DNA from: Bacteroides sp. 214
GTDB lineage: Bacteria; Bacteroidota; Bacteroidia; Bacteroidales; Bacteroidaceae
DNA length: 64,000 bases
Reading direction: 5' to 3'
Assembly (NCBI RefSeq): GCF_010501015.1
Contig: NZ_QVML01000009.1
Span: forward strand, 1-64,000
Positions within the stretch are counted from its first letter, which is position 1, and the number at the start of each line of letters is the position of its first letter. Below, one piece after another: positions 36,258 to 45,641 of the stretch. The notes beneath the pieces were generated by a model. It was not told the DNA's origin. It saw only the letters and a list, made by a program, of their open reading frames with translations, and searched no databases. Made by a program: the position numbers and the translations under genes.

Positions 36258-38783
36258 ATGCTTGAACAAGACAGAATTATAAAGATTAACATCGAAGAAG
36301 AGATGAAATCGTCCTACATTGATTATTCAATGTCGGTAATTGTTTCACGCGCTCTGCCCGATGTTAGGGACGGATTTAAGCCAGTTCATCGTAGAATTTT
36401 ATACGGAATGATGGAACTGGGTAATACTTCAGATAAACCTTACAAGAAATCAGCTAGAATTGTAGGTGAAGTACTTGGTAAGTACCACCCACATGGAGAC
36501 TCTTCTGTGTATTTTGCTATGGTTCGTATGGCGCAGGAATGGGCTATGCGATATCCTTTGGTAGATGGACAGGGTAACTTCGGGTCGGTCGATGGTGATA
36601 GCCCCGCAGCTATGCGTTACACCGAAGCTCGCCTAAATAAATTAGGTGAAGAAATGATGCAGGATTTATATAAGGAGACTGTAGATTTTGAACCAAACTT
36701 TGACGATACTCTAAAAGAGCCTAAGGTAATGCCCACACGTATACCGAATTTATTGGTAAATGGTGCCTCGGGTATTGCGGTAGGTATGGCAACCAATATG
36801 CCTCCTCACAACCTTTCCGAAGTAATAGACGGGTGTATTGCTTACATCGAAAATAACGACATCACCATAGATGAATTGATGGAATACATCAAAGCACCGG
36901 ATTTCCCAACAGGAGGTTATATCTACGGAATGAGTGGTGTAAAAGAAGGATATCTTACCGGTCGTGGACGTGTTATAATGCGCGCTAAAGCCGAAATTGA
37001 AACCGGAAATACTCATGACAAAATCGTTATCACTGAAATACCTTACAATGTAAACAAAGCGGAACTCATTAAGTATATTGCTGACTTGGTGAACGACAAG
37101 CGCATTGAAGGTATCTCGAATGCTAATGATGAGTCGGACCGCGAAGGTATGCGTATCGTTATTGATATTAAGCGCGATGCCAATGCAAGTGTAGTGCTGA
37201 ATAAGCTTTATAAGATGACAGCGCTTCAATCATCGTTTGGTATTAATAATGTAGCATTAGTAAAGGGGCGTCCACAAACGTTGAATCTTCATGCTATGAT
37301 CAGCAACTTTGTTGAACATAGACACGAAGTGGTAATTCGTCGTACACAATTCGAATTACGCAAAGCCAAAGAACGTGCACATATCCTTGAAGGATTAATT
37401 ATTGCTTCGGATAATATCGACGAGGTAATCCGTATTATTAAAGCAGCTAAGAATCCGGCAGAAGCTATTACAGGGTTAATGGAACGTTTTGAACTTTCAG
37501 AACTTCAGGCACGCGCAATTGTAGAAATGCGTTTAGGACAACTCACAGGGCTGATGCAAGATAAACTGCATGCCGAGTTTGATGAATTGCAAAAGAAGAT
37601 TGCCGAGTACGAAGAAATTCTGAATAATGACGAACGCTGTCTTGAAGTAATCAAAGAAGAATTATTGGAAGTAAAAGCCAAATATGGTGATGAGAGACGT
37701 ACGGAGATAGTTTATTCCTCGGAAGAATTTAATCCGGAAGATTTCTACGCCGATGATGAAATGATTATTACCATTTCGCACATGGGGTATATTAAGCGTA
37801 CACCGCTTTCAGAATTCCGTGCGCAGAATCGTGGTGGGGTAGGGTCCAAGGGTACTGAAACTCGTGATGAAGACTTTATCGAGCATATTTATCCGGCTAC
37901 GATGCACAATACCATGATGTTCTTTACCCAAAAAGGCAGATGCTACTGGCTCAAAGTGTATCAAATCCCTGAAGGTTCAAAGAACTCAAAGGGTCGCGCC
38001 ATCCAAAATATGTTAAACATCGATTCGGATGATGAAGTAAATGCTTACCTTCGTGTTAAGAACTTGAATGATACAGAGTTCATAAACAGTCATTATGTGT
38101 TGTTTTGCACCAAAAACGGTGTTATTAAAAAGACATTGCTGGAACAATATTCACGTCCGCGCACTAATGGAGTAAATGCTATTACCATTCGTGAGGACGA
38201 TAAAGTGATTGAAGTTCGCATGACAAATGGTAACAACGATATTATTATTGCCAACCGCAATGGTCGAGCTATTCGTTTCCACGAAACCGCAGTACGCGTA
38301 ATGGGACGCACAGCAACTGGAGTACGTGGTATGACACTCGATATGGATGGCGAAGATGAAGTTGTAGGAATGATTTGCATTAAAAACCCTGAAACAGAAA
38401 CAGTTATGGTTGTTTCGGAACAAGGATACGGCAAACGTTCTGAAATAGAAGATTACCGTAAAACAAATCGTGGTGCGAAAGGTGTTAAAACACTTAATGT
38501 AACAGATAAAACCGGTAAGCTCGTGGCTATCAAGTCGGTAACTGACGAAAATGACCTGATGATTATCAATAAATCGGGTATTACTATTCGTCTTGAAGTA
38601 AAAGATGTTCGCATCATGGGACGTGCTACGCAAGGTGTTCGCTTGATTAATTTAGAAAAGCGCAATGATCAGATAGCATCAGTTTGCAAGGTAACAACAT
38701 CCGAAGAAGTATCGGAAGAAATGGATGAAACTATCAATGAGAATCCTGAAACTGATACGATAGCAAATGGAGATAATGAATAA
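36258..38783 (+). CDS. gyrA: DNA gyrase subunit A
   Basis: Type II topoisomerase subunit of 841 residues that cuts and rejoins DNA during negative supercoiling. The catalytic tyrosine is Tyr121 in AMRYTEARL. The quinolone-resistance region reads [17 protein letters not shown]: Ser82 is kept (E. coli Ser83 position), but the E. coli Asp87 position is Phe86, as in other Bacteroides. The C-terminal beta-pinwheel repeats follow (such as GRAIRF, GYGKR, GITIRL), with the GyrA box probably NRGGVGSKG near 531. The acidic tail is typical. A TPR gene follows after 36 bases. Confidence 0.97.
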   Translation: MLEQDRIIKINIEEEMKSSYIDYSMSVIVSRALPDVRDGFKPVHRRILYGMMELGNTSDKPYKKSARIVGEVLGKYHPHGDSSVYFAMVRMAQEWAMRYPLVDGQGNFGSVDGDSPAAMRYTEARLNKLGEEMMQDLYKETVDFEPNFDDTLKEPKVMPTRIPNLLVNGASGIAVGMATNMPPHNLSEVIDGCIAYIENNDITIDELMEYIKAPDFPTGGYIYGMSGVKEGYLTGRGRVIMRAKAEIETGNTHDKIVITEIPYNVNKAELIKYIADLVNDKRIEGISNANDESDREGMRIVIDIKRDANASVVLNKLYKMTALQSSFGINNVALVKGRPQTLNLHAMISNFVEHRHEVVIRRTQFELRKAKERAHILEGLIIASDNIDEVIRIIKAAKNPAEAITGLMERFELSELQARAIVEMRLGQLTGLMQDKLHAEFDELQKKIAEYEEILNNDERCLEVIKEELLEVKAKYGDERRTEIVYSSEEFNPEDFYADDEMIITISHMGYIKRTPLSEFRAQNRGGVGSKGTETRDEDFIEHIYPATMHNTMMFFTQKGRCYWLKVYQIPEGSKNSKGRAIQNMLNIDSDDEVNAYLRVKNLNDTEFINSHYVLFCTKNGVIKKTLLEQYSRPRTNGVNAITIREDDKVIEVRMTNGNNDIIIANRNGRAIRFHETAVRVMGRTATGVRGMTLDMDGEDEVVGMICIKNPETETVMVVSEQGYGKRSEIEDYRKTNRGAKGVKTLNVTDKTGKLVAIKSVTDENDLMIINKSGITIRLEVKDVRIMGRATQGVRLINLEKRNDQIASVCKVTTSEEVSEEMDETINENPETDTIANGDNE

Positions 38784-38819
38784 AAATAAAAGTATTAATT
38801 TTTTAATTTCAAACTAATC

Positions 38820-40037
38820 ATGAAAAAAGTATTATTTTCAATGGTTTTACTTATGGCTAGTAGCTTTGCTTTTGCTCAGGTTAAATCAGTAAAAGACGCA
38901 GATAAAATAGCTAAAGAAGCAAAGCCTGATTTTGCGAAAGCTGAAAAGCTTATCAACGAAGCACTTCAATCTCCCGAAACAAAGGATGATGCTGAAACTT
39001 GGAATGTAGCCGGTCTTATTGCAAAGAAGTACTACGATAAAGAGACAGAAAAGGCTTATTTGAATCAAAAATACGATACTGTAAAGTCGTATAATAGCAT
39101 TTTTAACATGTTTACTTATTTTCTGAAGGCTGACGAGTTGGCTCAAATTCCAGATGCAAAAGGTAAAATCAAGAACAAGTACAGAAAGACAAATGCTGCT
39201 ACATTGAAACAAGAGCGCCCTAATTTATTGAATGGTGGTATCTATTTTTTCAATGAAAACAACAATACAAGAGCGTTTGATTACTTCTCTTTGTATATTG
39301 AGTCTTCAAAAAGCCCAATTCTGGAAAGTGAAAACTTTATGCAAACAGATACTCTTATGGGGCAAATAGCATATTATGCCACATTGGCTGCTGCTAAAGA
39401 ACAAGATGACGCCAAGATGCTTAAGTATGCTTCACTGGCAGAAAATGATGCTGAAGTAGGTAAATATGCTATGGAATTTGCTGCAACAGCCCACAAAAAT
39501 CTAGGCGATACAGTTCAATGGCTGACTACATTGCAAAACGGTATTGCAAAATACCCAGAACACGCATTCTTCTTTGGTCATCTAATTGATTATTACAGCA
39601 ATAATAACAAGAATGAAGAAGCAATGGCATTTGCCGACAATATGATTGCAAAAGATCCTTCCAATGATTTTTATCTTTATGTGAAAGCATATTTATATCA
39701 AAATATGGCAGATTACGACAATGCAATCGTATATTACAAAAAAACGATCGAAACAAATAGTGAGTATGCTGAAGCTTATTCAAATATAGGTTTAGCTTAT
39801 CTTCAAAAAGCACAAGATTTCTCAGAAAAAGCGACTTTAGACATTGACAGTCCTCAATATGCTAAAGATCAAGAAACTCTAAGAAAGTTCTATGAAGATG
39901 CAAAACCATATTATGAAAAAGCAAGAGAACTCAAACCAGAGGAAAGAGATCTTTGGATTCAAGGTTTATACAGAGTTTATTACAACTTGAATATGGGTGC
40001 TGAATTTGAAGAAATTGAAAAATTGATGGGGCTATAA
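38820..40037 (+). CDS. Exported tetratricopeptide-repeat protein
   Basis: The 405-residue product has a cleavable signal peptide (MKKVLFSM to about SFAFAQ, residue 20) and several TPR motifs, the clearest at about 290-345 (YLYVKAYLYQNMADYDNAIVYYKKT, then EYAEAYSNIGLAYLQKA). It is probably periplasmic and mediates protein contacts. It lies 36 bases after gyrA on the same strand and is probably co-transcribed, an arrangement seen in many Bacteroidales. The partner is unknown. Confidence 0.85.
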   Translation: MKKVLFSMVLLMASSFAFAQVKSVKDADKIAKEAKPDFAKAEKLINEALQSPETKDDAETWNVAGLIAKKYYDKETEKAYLNQKYDTVKSYNSIFNMFTYFLKADELAQIPDAKGKIKNKYRKTNAATLKQERPNLLNGGIYFFNENNNTRAFDYFSLYIESSKSPILESENFMQTDTLMGQIAYYATLAAAKEQDDAKMLKYASLAENDAEVGKYAMEFAATAHKNLGDTVQWLTTLQNGIAKYPEHAFFFGHLIDYYSNNNKNEEAMAFADNMIAKDPSNDFYLYVKAYLYQNMADYDNAIVYYKKTIETNSEYAEAYSNIGLAYLQKAQDFSEKATLDIDSPQYAKDQETLRKFYEDAKPYYEKARELKPEERDLWIQGLYRVYYNLNMGAEFEEIEKLMGL

Positions 40038-40058
40038 GTTCTTATTGAAAGACTATTA

Positions 40059-40094
40059 GAGGCTGTTCGAATCACTTCGAACAGCCTCTTTTTT
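40059..40094 (+). terminator. Terminator after gyrA-TPR
   Basis: Perfect 13-bp arms GAGGCTGTTCGAA (40059-40071) and TTCGAACAGCCTC (40076-40088), TCAC loop, T-run of six. Confidence 0.95.
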
Positions 40095-40244
40095 ATTTGT
40101 ATATCTGTTCAATTTGGATATTCAGCAGCTTCCAATAATAAGTGGTAAATATAGAATATAATTGGTATTATGTTAAGTTGTGTTTATAACATACTATAAC
40201 ACAGGTTCTTACCTATTTAAAGATTGTTTGCTCTTACCTTCTCC

Positions 40245-41366
40245 CTACTTAATTACTAGCAATGGTGTATCTGAATGGAACAGCATCTTTCGTGCTAAAC
40301 TCGGATTAAATAAGCGCGAAAAGATATTTCGCTTATATGATGCAAGTGCAAGTACATCAATAGAATTCTTTTTAATGTACGTGTCCATACTATATAAAAT
40401 GTCTTCACCATTGATGACATCGTAGTTTATTCTTAATTTGGGATATTGTTTTTTGAAATACTCTTTAATTCCAGCCAGTTTTATCTCTCCCCATGCGTCC
40501 TTTGAGTCAGAAATTAGTGATACAGAGAAATTGTATTTACTTAATCCTTGAATAAACGAATCGAATGAAATTAAGTCGCGTTGATCGAAGTTGGTAAGAA
40601 ACGCAATGTGCTTTATGTCATTGAAGTCGCTAAATGGCGTATTTTCGGGAATAGCAAGAACTGGAATGCGGCTGCGTTCAATAACCTCTGCAGCTACGCT
40701 GCCTATGAGGTCAATATCTTTTTGATTTTTGCCACGTGTTCCCATAATTATGATGATGGGATTTATCTCTTTGCTATATCGAAATATCTCTTCCTCGGGT
40801 ATCCCCTCTTTAAGGGTGCAGCTAAATTCTACATTAGGAAGTGTGCCAGAAGTAATTTTCTCTTTAATTTTTTGAGATAATTCATTCAAATCCTCATTGA
40901 CCTTATTTAATGTGTCTTTTATACCGATTTCATCGCTAATTTGATAGCTAAATACATCACCGTAGGGCAATGCAGAAGTATACATCGGGGTTAAGTACAC
41001 GTGAATAAGAGCTATTTGTGCATGTAGTCTTTTGGCCAAATGAAAACCTATTTCACATGCTTTCATCGAGTATGCCGAAAAATCTACAGGAATAAGGATT
41101 TTAGATGGAATATTCTCTTTTGGAGACTCTTTATGCCCTTCTCCACCCAGGATATCGGCAGATAACCATGCTGAGCTTTCTATAATCTTCAGAGCACGTG
41201 GCAGGTCTGTTTCTTTGATCCGCAGGCGTACACCCGATGATACGATGGGTTGGATAAGATTTACATTGTGTATATATGCCTCTATTCCTTCGTTCTCAAG
41301 AACATTTTTGAGAATTTGGGCTTTCGAATACGTAAGGATGGCGAGAGTTATTAGTTTATCTTCCAT
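40245..41366 (-). CDS. Universal stress protein with DUF2007-like N-terminal domain and two Usp domains
   Basis: The 373-residue protein has three parts. Residues 1-70 resemble the DUF2007 putative signal-transducing domain (ILKNVLENEGIEAYIHNV, RLRIKETDLPRAL). Residues about 88-235 form a Usp domain ending in the ATP-binding pattern GTRGKNQKDIDLIGSVAAEVI (G-x2-G-x9-GS). A second, diverged Usp domain follows to the end, without a clear nucleotide motif, so only the first half may bind ATP. It likely senses stress or metabolic state; the ligand is unproven. Upstream is the small DNA-binding gene on the same strand with a terminator between. Confidence 0.85.
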   Translation of the reverse strand: MEDKLITLAILTYSKAQILKNVLENEGIEAYIHNVNLIQPIVSSGVRLRIKETDLPRALKIIESSAWLSADILGGEGHKESPKENIPSKILIPVDFSAYSMKACEIGFHLAKRLHAQIALIHVYLTPMYTSALPYGDVFSYQISDEIGIKDTLNKVNEDLNELSQKIKEKITSGTLPNVEFSCTLKEGIPEEEIFRYSKEINPIIIIMGTRGKNQKDIDLIGSVAAEVIERSRIPVLAIPENTPFSDFNDIKHIAFLTNFDQRDLISFDSFIQGLSKYNFSVSLISDSKDAWGEIKLAGIKEYFKKQYPKLRINYDVINGEDILYSMDTYIKKNSIDVLALASYKRNIFSRLFNPSLARKMLFHSDTPLLVIK

Positions 41367-41411
41367 AATTCTATCGTATTATTTATGTTTTCCTTCTACT
41401 ATAATAACAAT

Positions 41412-41458
41412 AAAAAATCCCAATTGTTTGCCTGGTTTGGTTCAATTGGGATTCCTTT
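41412..41458 (-). terminator. Terminator of the small DNA-binding gene
   Basis: AATCCCAATTG (41416-41426) and CAATTGGGATT (41443-41453) pair perfectly; the A-run at 41412 becomes the U-tract on the minus strand. Confidence 0.85.
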
Positions 41459-41474
41459 TACTATTTATATGTTT

Positions 41475-41753
41475 TTAGACTGTTTCGGTAGCAGCTTCTT
41501 GTTGCATTTGAACTTCATCCAGTATGGAAAGAGCCCTATCAAGTACAGTGGTATCATCAATTACAACGAGTCCACCATCTGGTCCGGGCTCTAAATGAAT
41601 ACCTACACTTTTCCCCTCTTTGAAGTTTCGCCCACCGAAGAAATTTCTTACTGTGTCCACATTTAGACCGAGTTCATCTGCAATTCTGTGCATGCTACCG
41701 TTTGGCAATGAATCTTTAATTTTTCTAAGCTCATTGAATGTTATCGTCCTCAT
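41475..41753 (-). CDS. Small Bacteroidales DNA-binding protein
   Basis: The 92-residue protein looks like a single HTH: ELRKIKDSLPNGSMHRIADELGLNVDTVRNFFGG, where MHRIADELGLNVDTVRNFF is the probable helix-turn-helix, followed by a beta-like segment (GIHLEPGPDGGLVVIDDT) and an acidic, Gln-rich tail. Very similar small proteins are conserved across Bacteroides and annotated only as DNA-binding. Target sites are unknown. It lies downstream of the batE end, separated by a repeat-rich gap. Confidence 0.8.
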   Translation of the reverse strand: MRTITFNELRKIKDSLPNGSMHRIADELGLNVDTVRNFFGGRNFKEGKSVGIHLEPGPDGGLVVIDDTTVLDRALSILDEVQMQQEAATETV

Positions 41754-42017
41754 GTTCCTTAAATTTATTGGTTAATACTATTAAAGTGTTATTTTATATA
41801 TCACGGAATAAACTTAATGATTAAAAAGCACAAAAGCAACTATTTAATAATCTTTTTGTATTAAGTAAGCGTTTTAACTTGGGCTTAAGGTGGTTTTTCT
41901 GTTACTTGATTGGTGAAGGGTGGTTGCAATCATCCCTAACAAATTGATTTTCAGTAAAAACAGGAACAGAATGAAGGGTGAAGGATACTTCTGAAAAATG
42001 CAGTGAGAAAAGATATT

Positions 42018-42052
42018 TTTTGACTTTGTTTTTAGCCAAAACTAAGTCAAAA
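42018..42052 (-). terminator. Hairpin downstream of the bat operon
   Basis: TTTTGACTT-T-GTTTT pairs with AAAAC-T-AAGTCAAAA, 14 pairs with one T-T mismatch and loop TAGCC. It may end the bat transcript, 160 bases past batE. Confidence 0.5.
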
Positions 42053-42096
42053 CGTAGTTAAATTGCAGTCCGTTTTTCTGCTTATAGCAGTTGCAT

Positions 42097-42206
42097 CAAG
42101 AGCCATAAGCAAACGACTCAAGAGCCATAAGTAAACGACTCGAGAACCATAAGCATTTGCTCCAACATCCATAGTCTCTCGGAGCAAGAACTATAAGCAA
42201 AAAAAG
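42097..42206. repeat. 22-bp tandem repeat array, copy 2
   Basis: Five 22-base units start at 42097, 42119, 42141, 42163 and 42185. The first two are CAAGAGCCATAAG(C/T)AAACGACT; later ones drift. Period and CCATA(A/G)GC core agree with the array at 20337-20446; in best register about 15 of 22 positions match between consensus units. It lies just past the stop of batE. Confidence 0.8.
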
Positions 42207-42213
42207 TGATTGG

Positions 42214-43032
42214 TTAAATAATCTCTATATCATCTGCCGAAACCCATCCCACTTTACCATCTTCGATCATGATTTCTTTCCAATTGCGCATGGAATTATC
42301 TTTTATTCGCACTTTTTTTCCTTCATGCAAGATAAAAAGATTTGTTCCGCTTTCATTGGGAGTGCTACGTATGGTAACGCTTGGGTTCATTATGATAGCA
42401 GTTTTTCGGTTCAACAAGGTTTGTCTTTGATACGAAGCAAATTGCATGGTTGTAACTGCAAATATCAGCACCACTACCCCACCGAAGAATCCTATTTTCT
42501 TCATTATCGTGCTTTTTGAAAAGAAGAAGAAATAAAGTGCTACAATAAACAGTAAGAAGAATGCTATTGACCATCTTGCCCAAACATCTATATTGGCGCT
42601 GTTTATTAGTGACTTAATCCACGAGACAAAGAATATTTCCGGCACTTCGGTTACTTTGTCTACTGTTTTGGCACGGGCAATCTCTAAATTAGCACGAAAG
42701 TCTCCATTGCCCGGTTTGAGTAGCAAAGCTCGTTCGTAGTTTACAATAGCTTTGGCTATATTTTCGGTTTTGTAGTAACTGTTTCCTAGGTTATAGTATA
42801 CCTCCGCTGCTTCACCCTTTTCTTCTAGCAATGTTTCGTACAAGTGAATGGCCGTAGCATAGTCGGCATTCATATAGGCGCTATCAGCTTGAGCTTTTGT
42901 TGGAGCCTTCTGCATGGCAGCTTCTTCTTTAAACTGTGCCGGTGCAGATTGTTCTAACGTGTCTGTTTGGTTTTCTGCATAACTAAGTGTAGTTATCATC
43001 AGGAAACATATATATACGAGTATCTTTTTCAT
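42214..43032 (-). CDS. batE: BatE: TPR and SH3-like membrane protein
   Basis: The last gene of the aerotolerance operon. The 272-residue protein has a signal peptide (about 1-19), TPR motifs (about 50-115: ADSAYMNADYATAIHLYETLL, AEVYYNLGNSYYKTENIAKAIVNYERAL), two transmembrane helices (about 150-172 and 180-200), and a C-terminal SH3-like domain (about 215-272, ending KVGWVSADDIEII). In Bacteroides the Bat genes were named from a phenotype of oxygen tolerance; the mechanism is unknown. It follows batD after 18 bases. Confidence 0.88.
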   Translation of the reverse strand: MKKILVYICFLMITTLSYAENQTDTLEQSAPAQFKEEAAMQKAPTKAQADSAYMNADYATAIHLYETLLEEKGEAAEVYYNLGNSYYKTENIAKAIVNYERALLLKPGNGDFRANLEIARAKTVDKVTEVPEIFFVSWIKSLINSANIDVWARWSIAFFLLFIVALYFFFFSKSTIMKKIGFFGGVVVLIFAVTTMQFASYQRQTLLNRKTAIIMNPSVTIRSTPNESGTNLFILHEGKKVRIKDNSMRNWKEIMIEDGKVGWVSADDIEII

Positions 43033-43050
43033 GTTTTTATTCTCCTCTTA

Positions 43051-44898
43051 CTAGTGTTTAATAGAGTTTTCGATCTTACTGATAACATTTAATGCCGTTG
43101 TATAGACTTTATCCATAGCCTGGCTCTCGTCTCCTGGTGCAAAACGTGCAAATTCACATTCGTGTAACGCGTTGAGGAATTCTTTCGTCTGTTCTTCGTT
43201 CACACCATACTTAATTAATTTTTCTTCGATGTTATCCTTCGATAGTTTGGATACAGGAATATTCAATTTGTCGCTAATATACCCCCAAAGAGCTTTCAAT
43301 ACTTCGTCGTAGAATTGGTCTTTCTTGTTTTCGTTAAGGAGTTTACCGGCTAATTTCAATCGTTTGGTAGCTACTTTGTTCGCTTTTTTGGTTTTAACTT
43401 TTGCTACGTTCGCATTTTCAACCACTTGTTTGCGGTGCAATATAAAGAACGCAATAAATGCTAATGCAGGAAGGATAAAATATAACCAATAGTGCAGTGA
43501 GTTATAGAAGAATTCTCCTTTGGGACGGAACGTCACATCATTCATTTTGATGAAGCGAATGTCTTCACCCAATATTTTTAATTCTTCTTTATTGGTAAAA
43601 TTAGCAATTACCTGTTCGGCATTCCCGGCTCCTTTTTCTACGTTAATTTTGTATTCTTCGGTGGTAAGTGTTTTATACGACTTACTTTTGAGATCAAAAT
43701 AGCTAAACTTTATTGCCGGAATGGTATATTCACCAGCATGTCGTGCTATAGCCAGGTATTCTATGACCTTATTTCCTGTTAGCCCGTTGCTGGTTAAGCG
43801 TACTTTGTTATCTACTTTGGGTTCGTATGTTTCAAAGCTCGGTGGAAACTCAACAACTGGATTGGATATCAACTTCATGTTCCCTGTACCCGAAATAACC
43901 AGTTTCAGTGTAATTGCTTCATTTGTTTTAAGCTCTTGCGTGTTGATGGAAGAAGTTATATTGAAATCTCCTACTCCACCCGAGAAACCTGCCGGTTTGC
44001 TAGGCAATGAGCTAACATTCACCGTTATTTTTGGTGTGTTGATTGTTTTTTTAATCTCTACATAGTTGCTTCCGCCATTAAAGAAAGCATCAAACGGATC
44101 TCTATCTCTAATCACTTTGGCTATCGAGGCATCAAAACGAGCCGGTTCAATCGTCAATTCGCCACCATGTTGTGGAAAAAGTACAAACTGGCGATATACT
44201 GTTGTATGATAATTCCTGCCTTTATAATGCTCTAATTGCCATTTTTGATTGCTCGAAAGTTCTACTTCTTGTGAGTGGAACCCCTTAAAATCGGGCAATT
44301 TCACATTATCAAAACTGCGCAAGTCTACCAGGGTATATATTTTGTAAGTAAGTAGAAAGGCTTCCTGTTCGTACACATTTGTTTTAGCGGCAGTAGCCGT
44401 AATAAACAAATCTTCATTGGAAACGGTATTGCCGGAAGATGCGCTCGAAGCACTTCCTGTATTGCTTCGGGAGTTGTTATTATTGCTACTTCCCGATGTC
44501 GTGCCGCCTTGGTCGGCAGGTATTACCTTAATCTTAACAGCATTAGAGATTAGCGTTTCTCCTTCTGCCACAATGGTTGCTGCAGGAATGGAAAATTCTC
44601 CTTCCTTATTTGCCGATAATATATAAGTATACGTTATACTGCTTGTAGAGGTCATGCTACCGTTAATGATTGATGTACTGCTTTGTTGCGACCTGCTTGG
44701 TCCCATTAAAATATCAAATCCATCTATTGATCCCGGCGCACGGAAATCTTTTACTTTTTGTGAACTAACCGTGTAAGCCAACCTAAACTGATCACCTACT
44801 GCTACTACATCGGGGGCAGAAGCTGTAAAGGTTATTTTTTCAGCGTAAGCTTGACTTATCCATGGGAGTATACATAATAAGAGAATCAATTTCCTCAT
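43051..44898 (-). CDS. batD: BatD: oxygen-tolerance family membrane protein
   Basis: The 615-residue protein has a signal peptide, a large periplasmic region of repeated immunoglobulin-like beta domains (DVVAVGDQFRLAYTVS, GISDPs typical of BatD: ITATAAKTNVYEQEAFLLTYKIY), a Ser/Asn-rich linker around 135-160, a transmembrane helix at about 465-490, and a cytoplasmic helical tail. Length and layout are normal for BatD. It sits between batC and batE in the operon and probably forms a complex with the VWA proteins BatA and BatB. The role in oxidative stress is family knowledge only. Confidence 0.9.
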   Translation of the reverse strand: MRKLILLLCILPWISQAYAEKITFTASAPDVVAVGDQFRLAYTVSSQKVKDFRAPGSIDGFDILMGPSRSQQSSTSIINGSMTSTSSITYTYILSANKEGEFSIPAATIVAEGETLISNAVKIKVIPADQGGTTSGSSNNNNSRSNTGSASSASSGNTVSNEDLFITATAAKTNVYEQEAFLLTYKIYTLVDLRSFDNVKLPDFKGFHSQEVELSSNQKWQLEHYKGRNYHTTVYRQFVLFPQHGGELTIEPARFDASIAKVIRDRDPFDAFFNGGSNYVEIKKTINTPKITVNVSSLPSKPAGFSGGVGDFNITSSINTQELKTNEAITLKLVISGTGNMKLISNPVVEFPPSFETYEPKVDNKVRLTSNGLTGNKVIEYLAIARHAGEYTIPAIKFSYFDLKSKSYKTLTTEEYKINVEKGAGNAEQVIANFTNKEELKILGEDIRFIKMNDVTFRPKGEFFYNSLHYWLYFILPALAFIAFFILHRKQVVENANVAKVKTKKANKVATKRLKLAGKLLNENKKDQFYDEVLKALWGYISDKLNIPVSKLSKDNIEEKLIKYGVNEEQTKEFLNALHECEFARFAPGDESQAMDKVYTTALNVISKIENSIKH

Positions 44899-44923
44899 CT
44901 TTTTATCGTTATTTCGTAGTTAT

Positions 44924-45637
44924 TTACCATTCTTTCTCTAAACGCCTGCCTTGTAGCACTTGTTGTTTCTGTTTCACTTTTTCTTGCACCTCTTTTTCAT
45001 CTTGCATCACAGAGTTGAGCATTTGTTCCGCATTCTCTTTAGACATTTCATTCTCTTGAGGTTGTTGCTGTTGCTCCTGTTCCTGTTGTTCTTGCTGATC
45101 TTGGTTTTGTTGCTGTTCCTGATTTTTTTCGTTTTCTTGCTCTTGTTGCTCTTGCTCCTGCTGATCTTGATTTTGGTCTTGATTCTGCTGGTCTTGCTGT
45201 TGTTGCTCTAACAATTTTTGTGCCAATGCCAAATTGTAGCGTGTTTCATCATCGGTAGGGTTGTTCCGCAATGATTGCTTGAACCCTTCTACCGCCTTAG
45301 CATAGTCTTTGCCTGCCATGAAGATAACTCCTGCGTTGTGATATATTTGTGCCAACTTTGACTTATCCTTTTCTATGTCGGCAGCAGCTTGGTATTGGTC
45401 CATTGCCTCTTGAAATTTATGTTGATTGGTCAATGAATTGCCTAAATTATACATAGAAATGGTTGATTTTGGATTTACCTCCAATGCTTTGCGATAGCTA
45501 ACCTCTGCATCAACAAAGGTACTGTCATTAAATTGACGATTACCTTTTCTGATGTGCTCACGCTCAGCTTTTTGTGCTGTGACGCTAATGCTTATCGCCA
45601 CGAGCAATGAGAATACTATATATCTGTTTGCTAACAT
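44924..45637 (-). CDS. batC: BatC: TPR protein with Gln/Glu-rich tail
   Basis: The 237-residue protein has a signal peptide (about 1-21), three TPR units (about 30-135: VDAEVSYRKALEVNPKS, HKFQEAMDQYQAAADIEKD, GKDYAKAVEGFKQSLRNNPTD), and then a low-complexity stretch (about 143-200) almost wholly of Gln, Glu, Asp and Asn, before a basic C-terminus. It is likely periplasmic and a scaffold for BatA/BatB. The Gln-rich segment is encoded by CAA/CAG runs, so it also gives a spurious leucine-rich frame on the other strand. It ends 26 bases before batD. Confidence 0.87.
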   Translation of the reverse strand: MLANRYIVFSLLVAISISVTAQKAEREHIRKGNRQFNDSTFVDAEVSYRKALEVNPKSTISMYNLGNSLTNQHKFQEAMDQYQAAADIEKDKSKLAQIYHNAGVIFMAGKDYAKAVEGFKQSLRNNPTDDETRYNLALAQKLLEQQQQDQQNQDQNQDQQEQEQQEQENEKNQEQQQNQDQQEQQEQEQQQQPQENEMSKENAEQMLNSVMQDEKEVQEKVKQKQQVLQGRRLEKEW

Positions 45638-45641
45638 ACTA

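Larger units (their letters stand above)
41754..42213. other. 460-bp gap between the bat operon and the small DNA-binding gene
   Basis: No gene seen. It contains a diffuse region with GGTGAAGGG motifs (41910-41986) that loosely resemble element A, a hairpin at 42018-42052, the palindrome CTGCTTATAGCAG at 42079-42091 and the second 22-bp array (42097-42206). Confidence 0.6.

Noticed and set aside
44960..45211. Leucine-rich plus-strand open frame of 83 codons
   Set aside because: It is the antisense of the Gln/Glu-rich part of batC; CAG/CAA codons read as leucine/isoleucine-type codons on the other strand.
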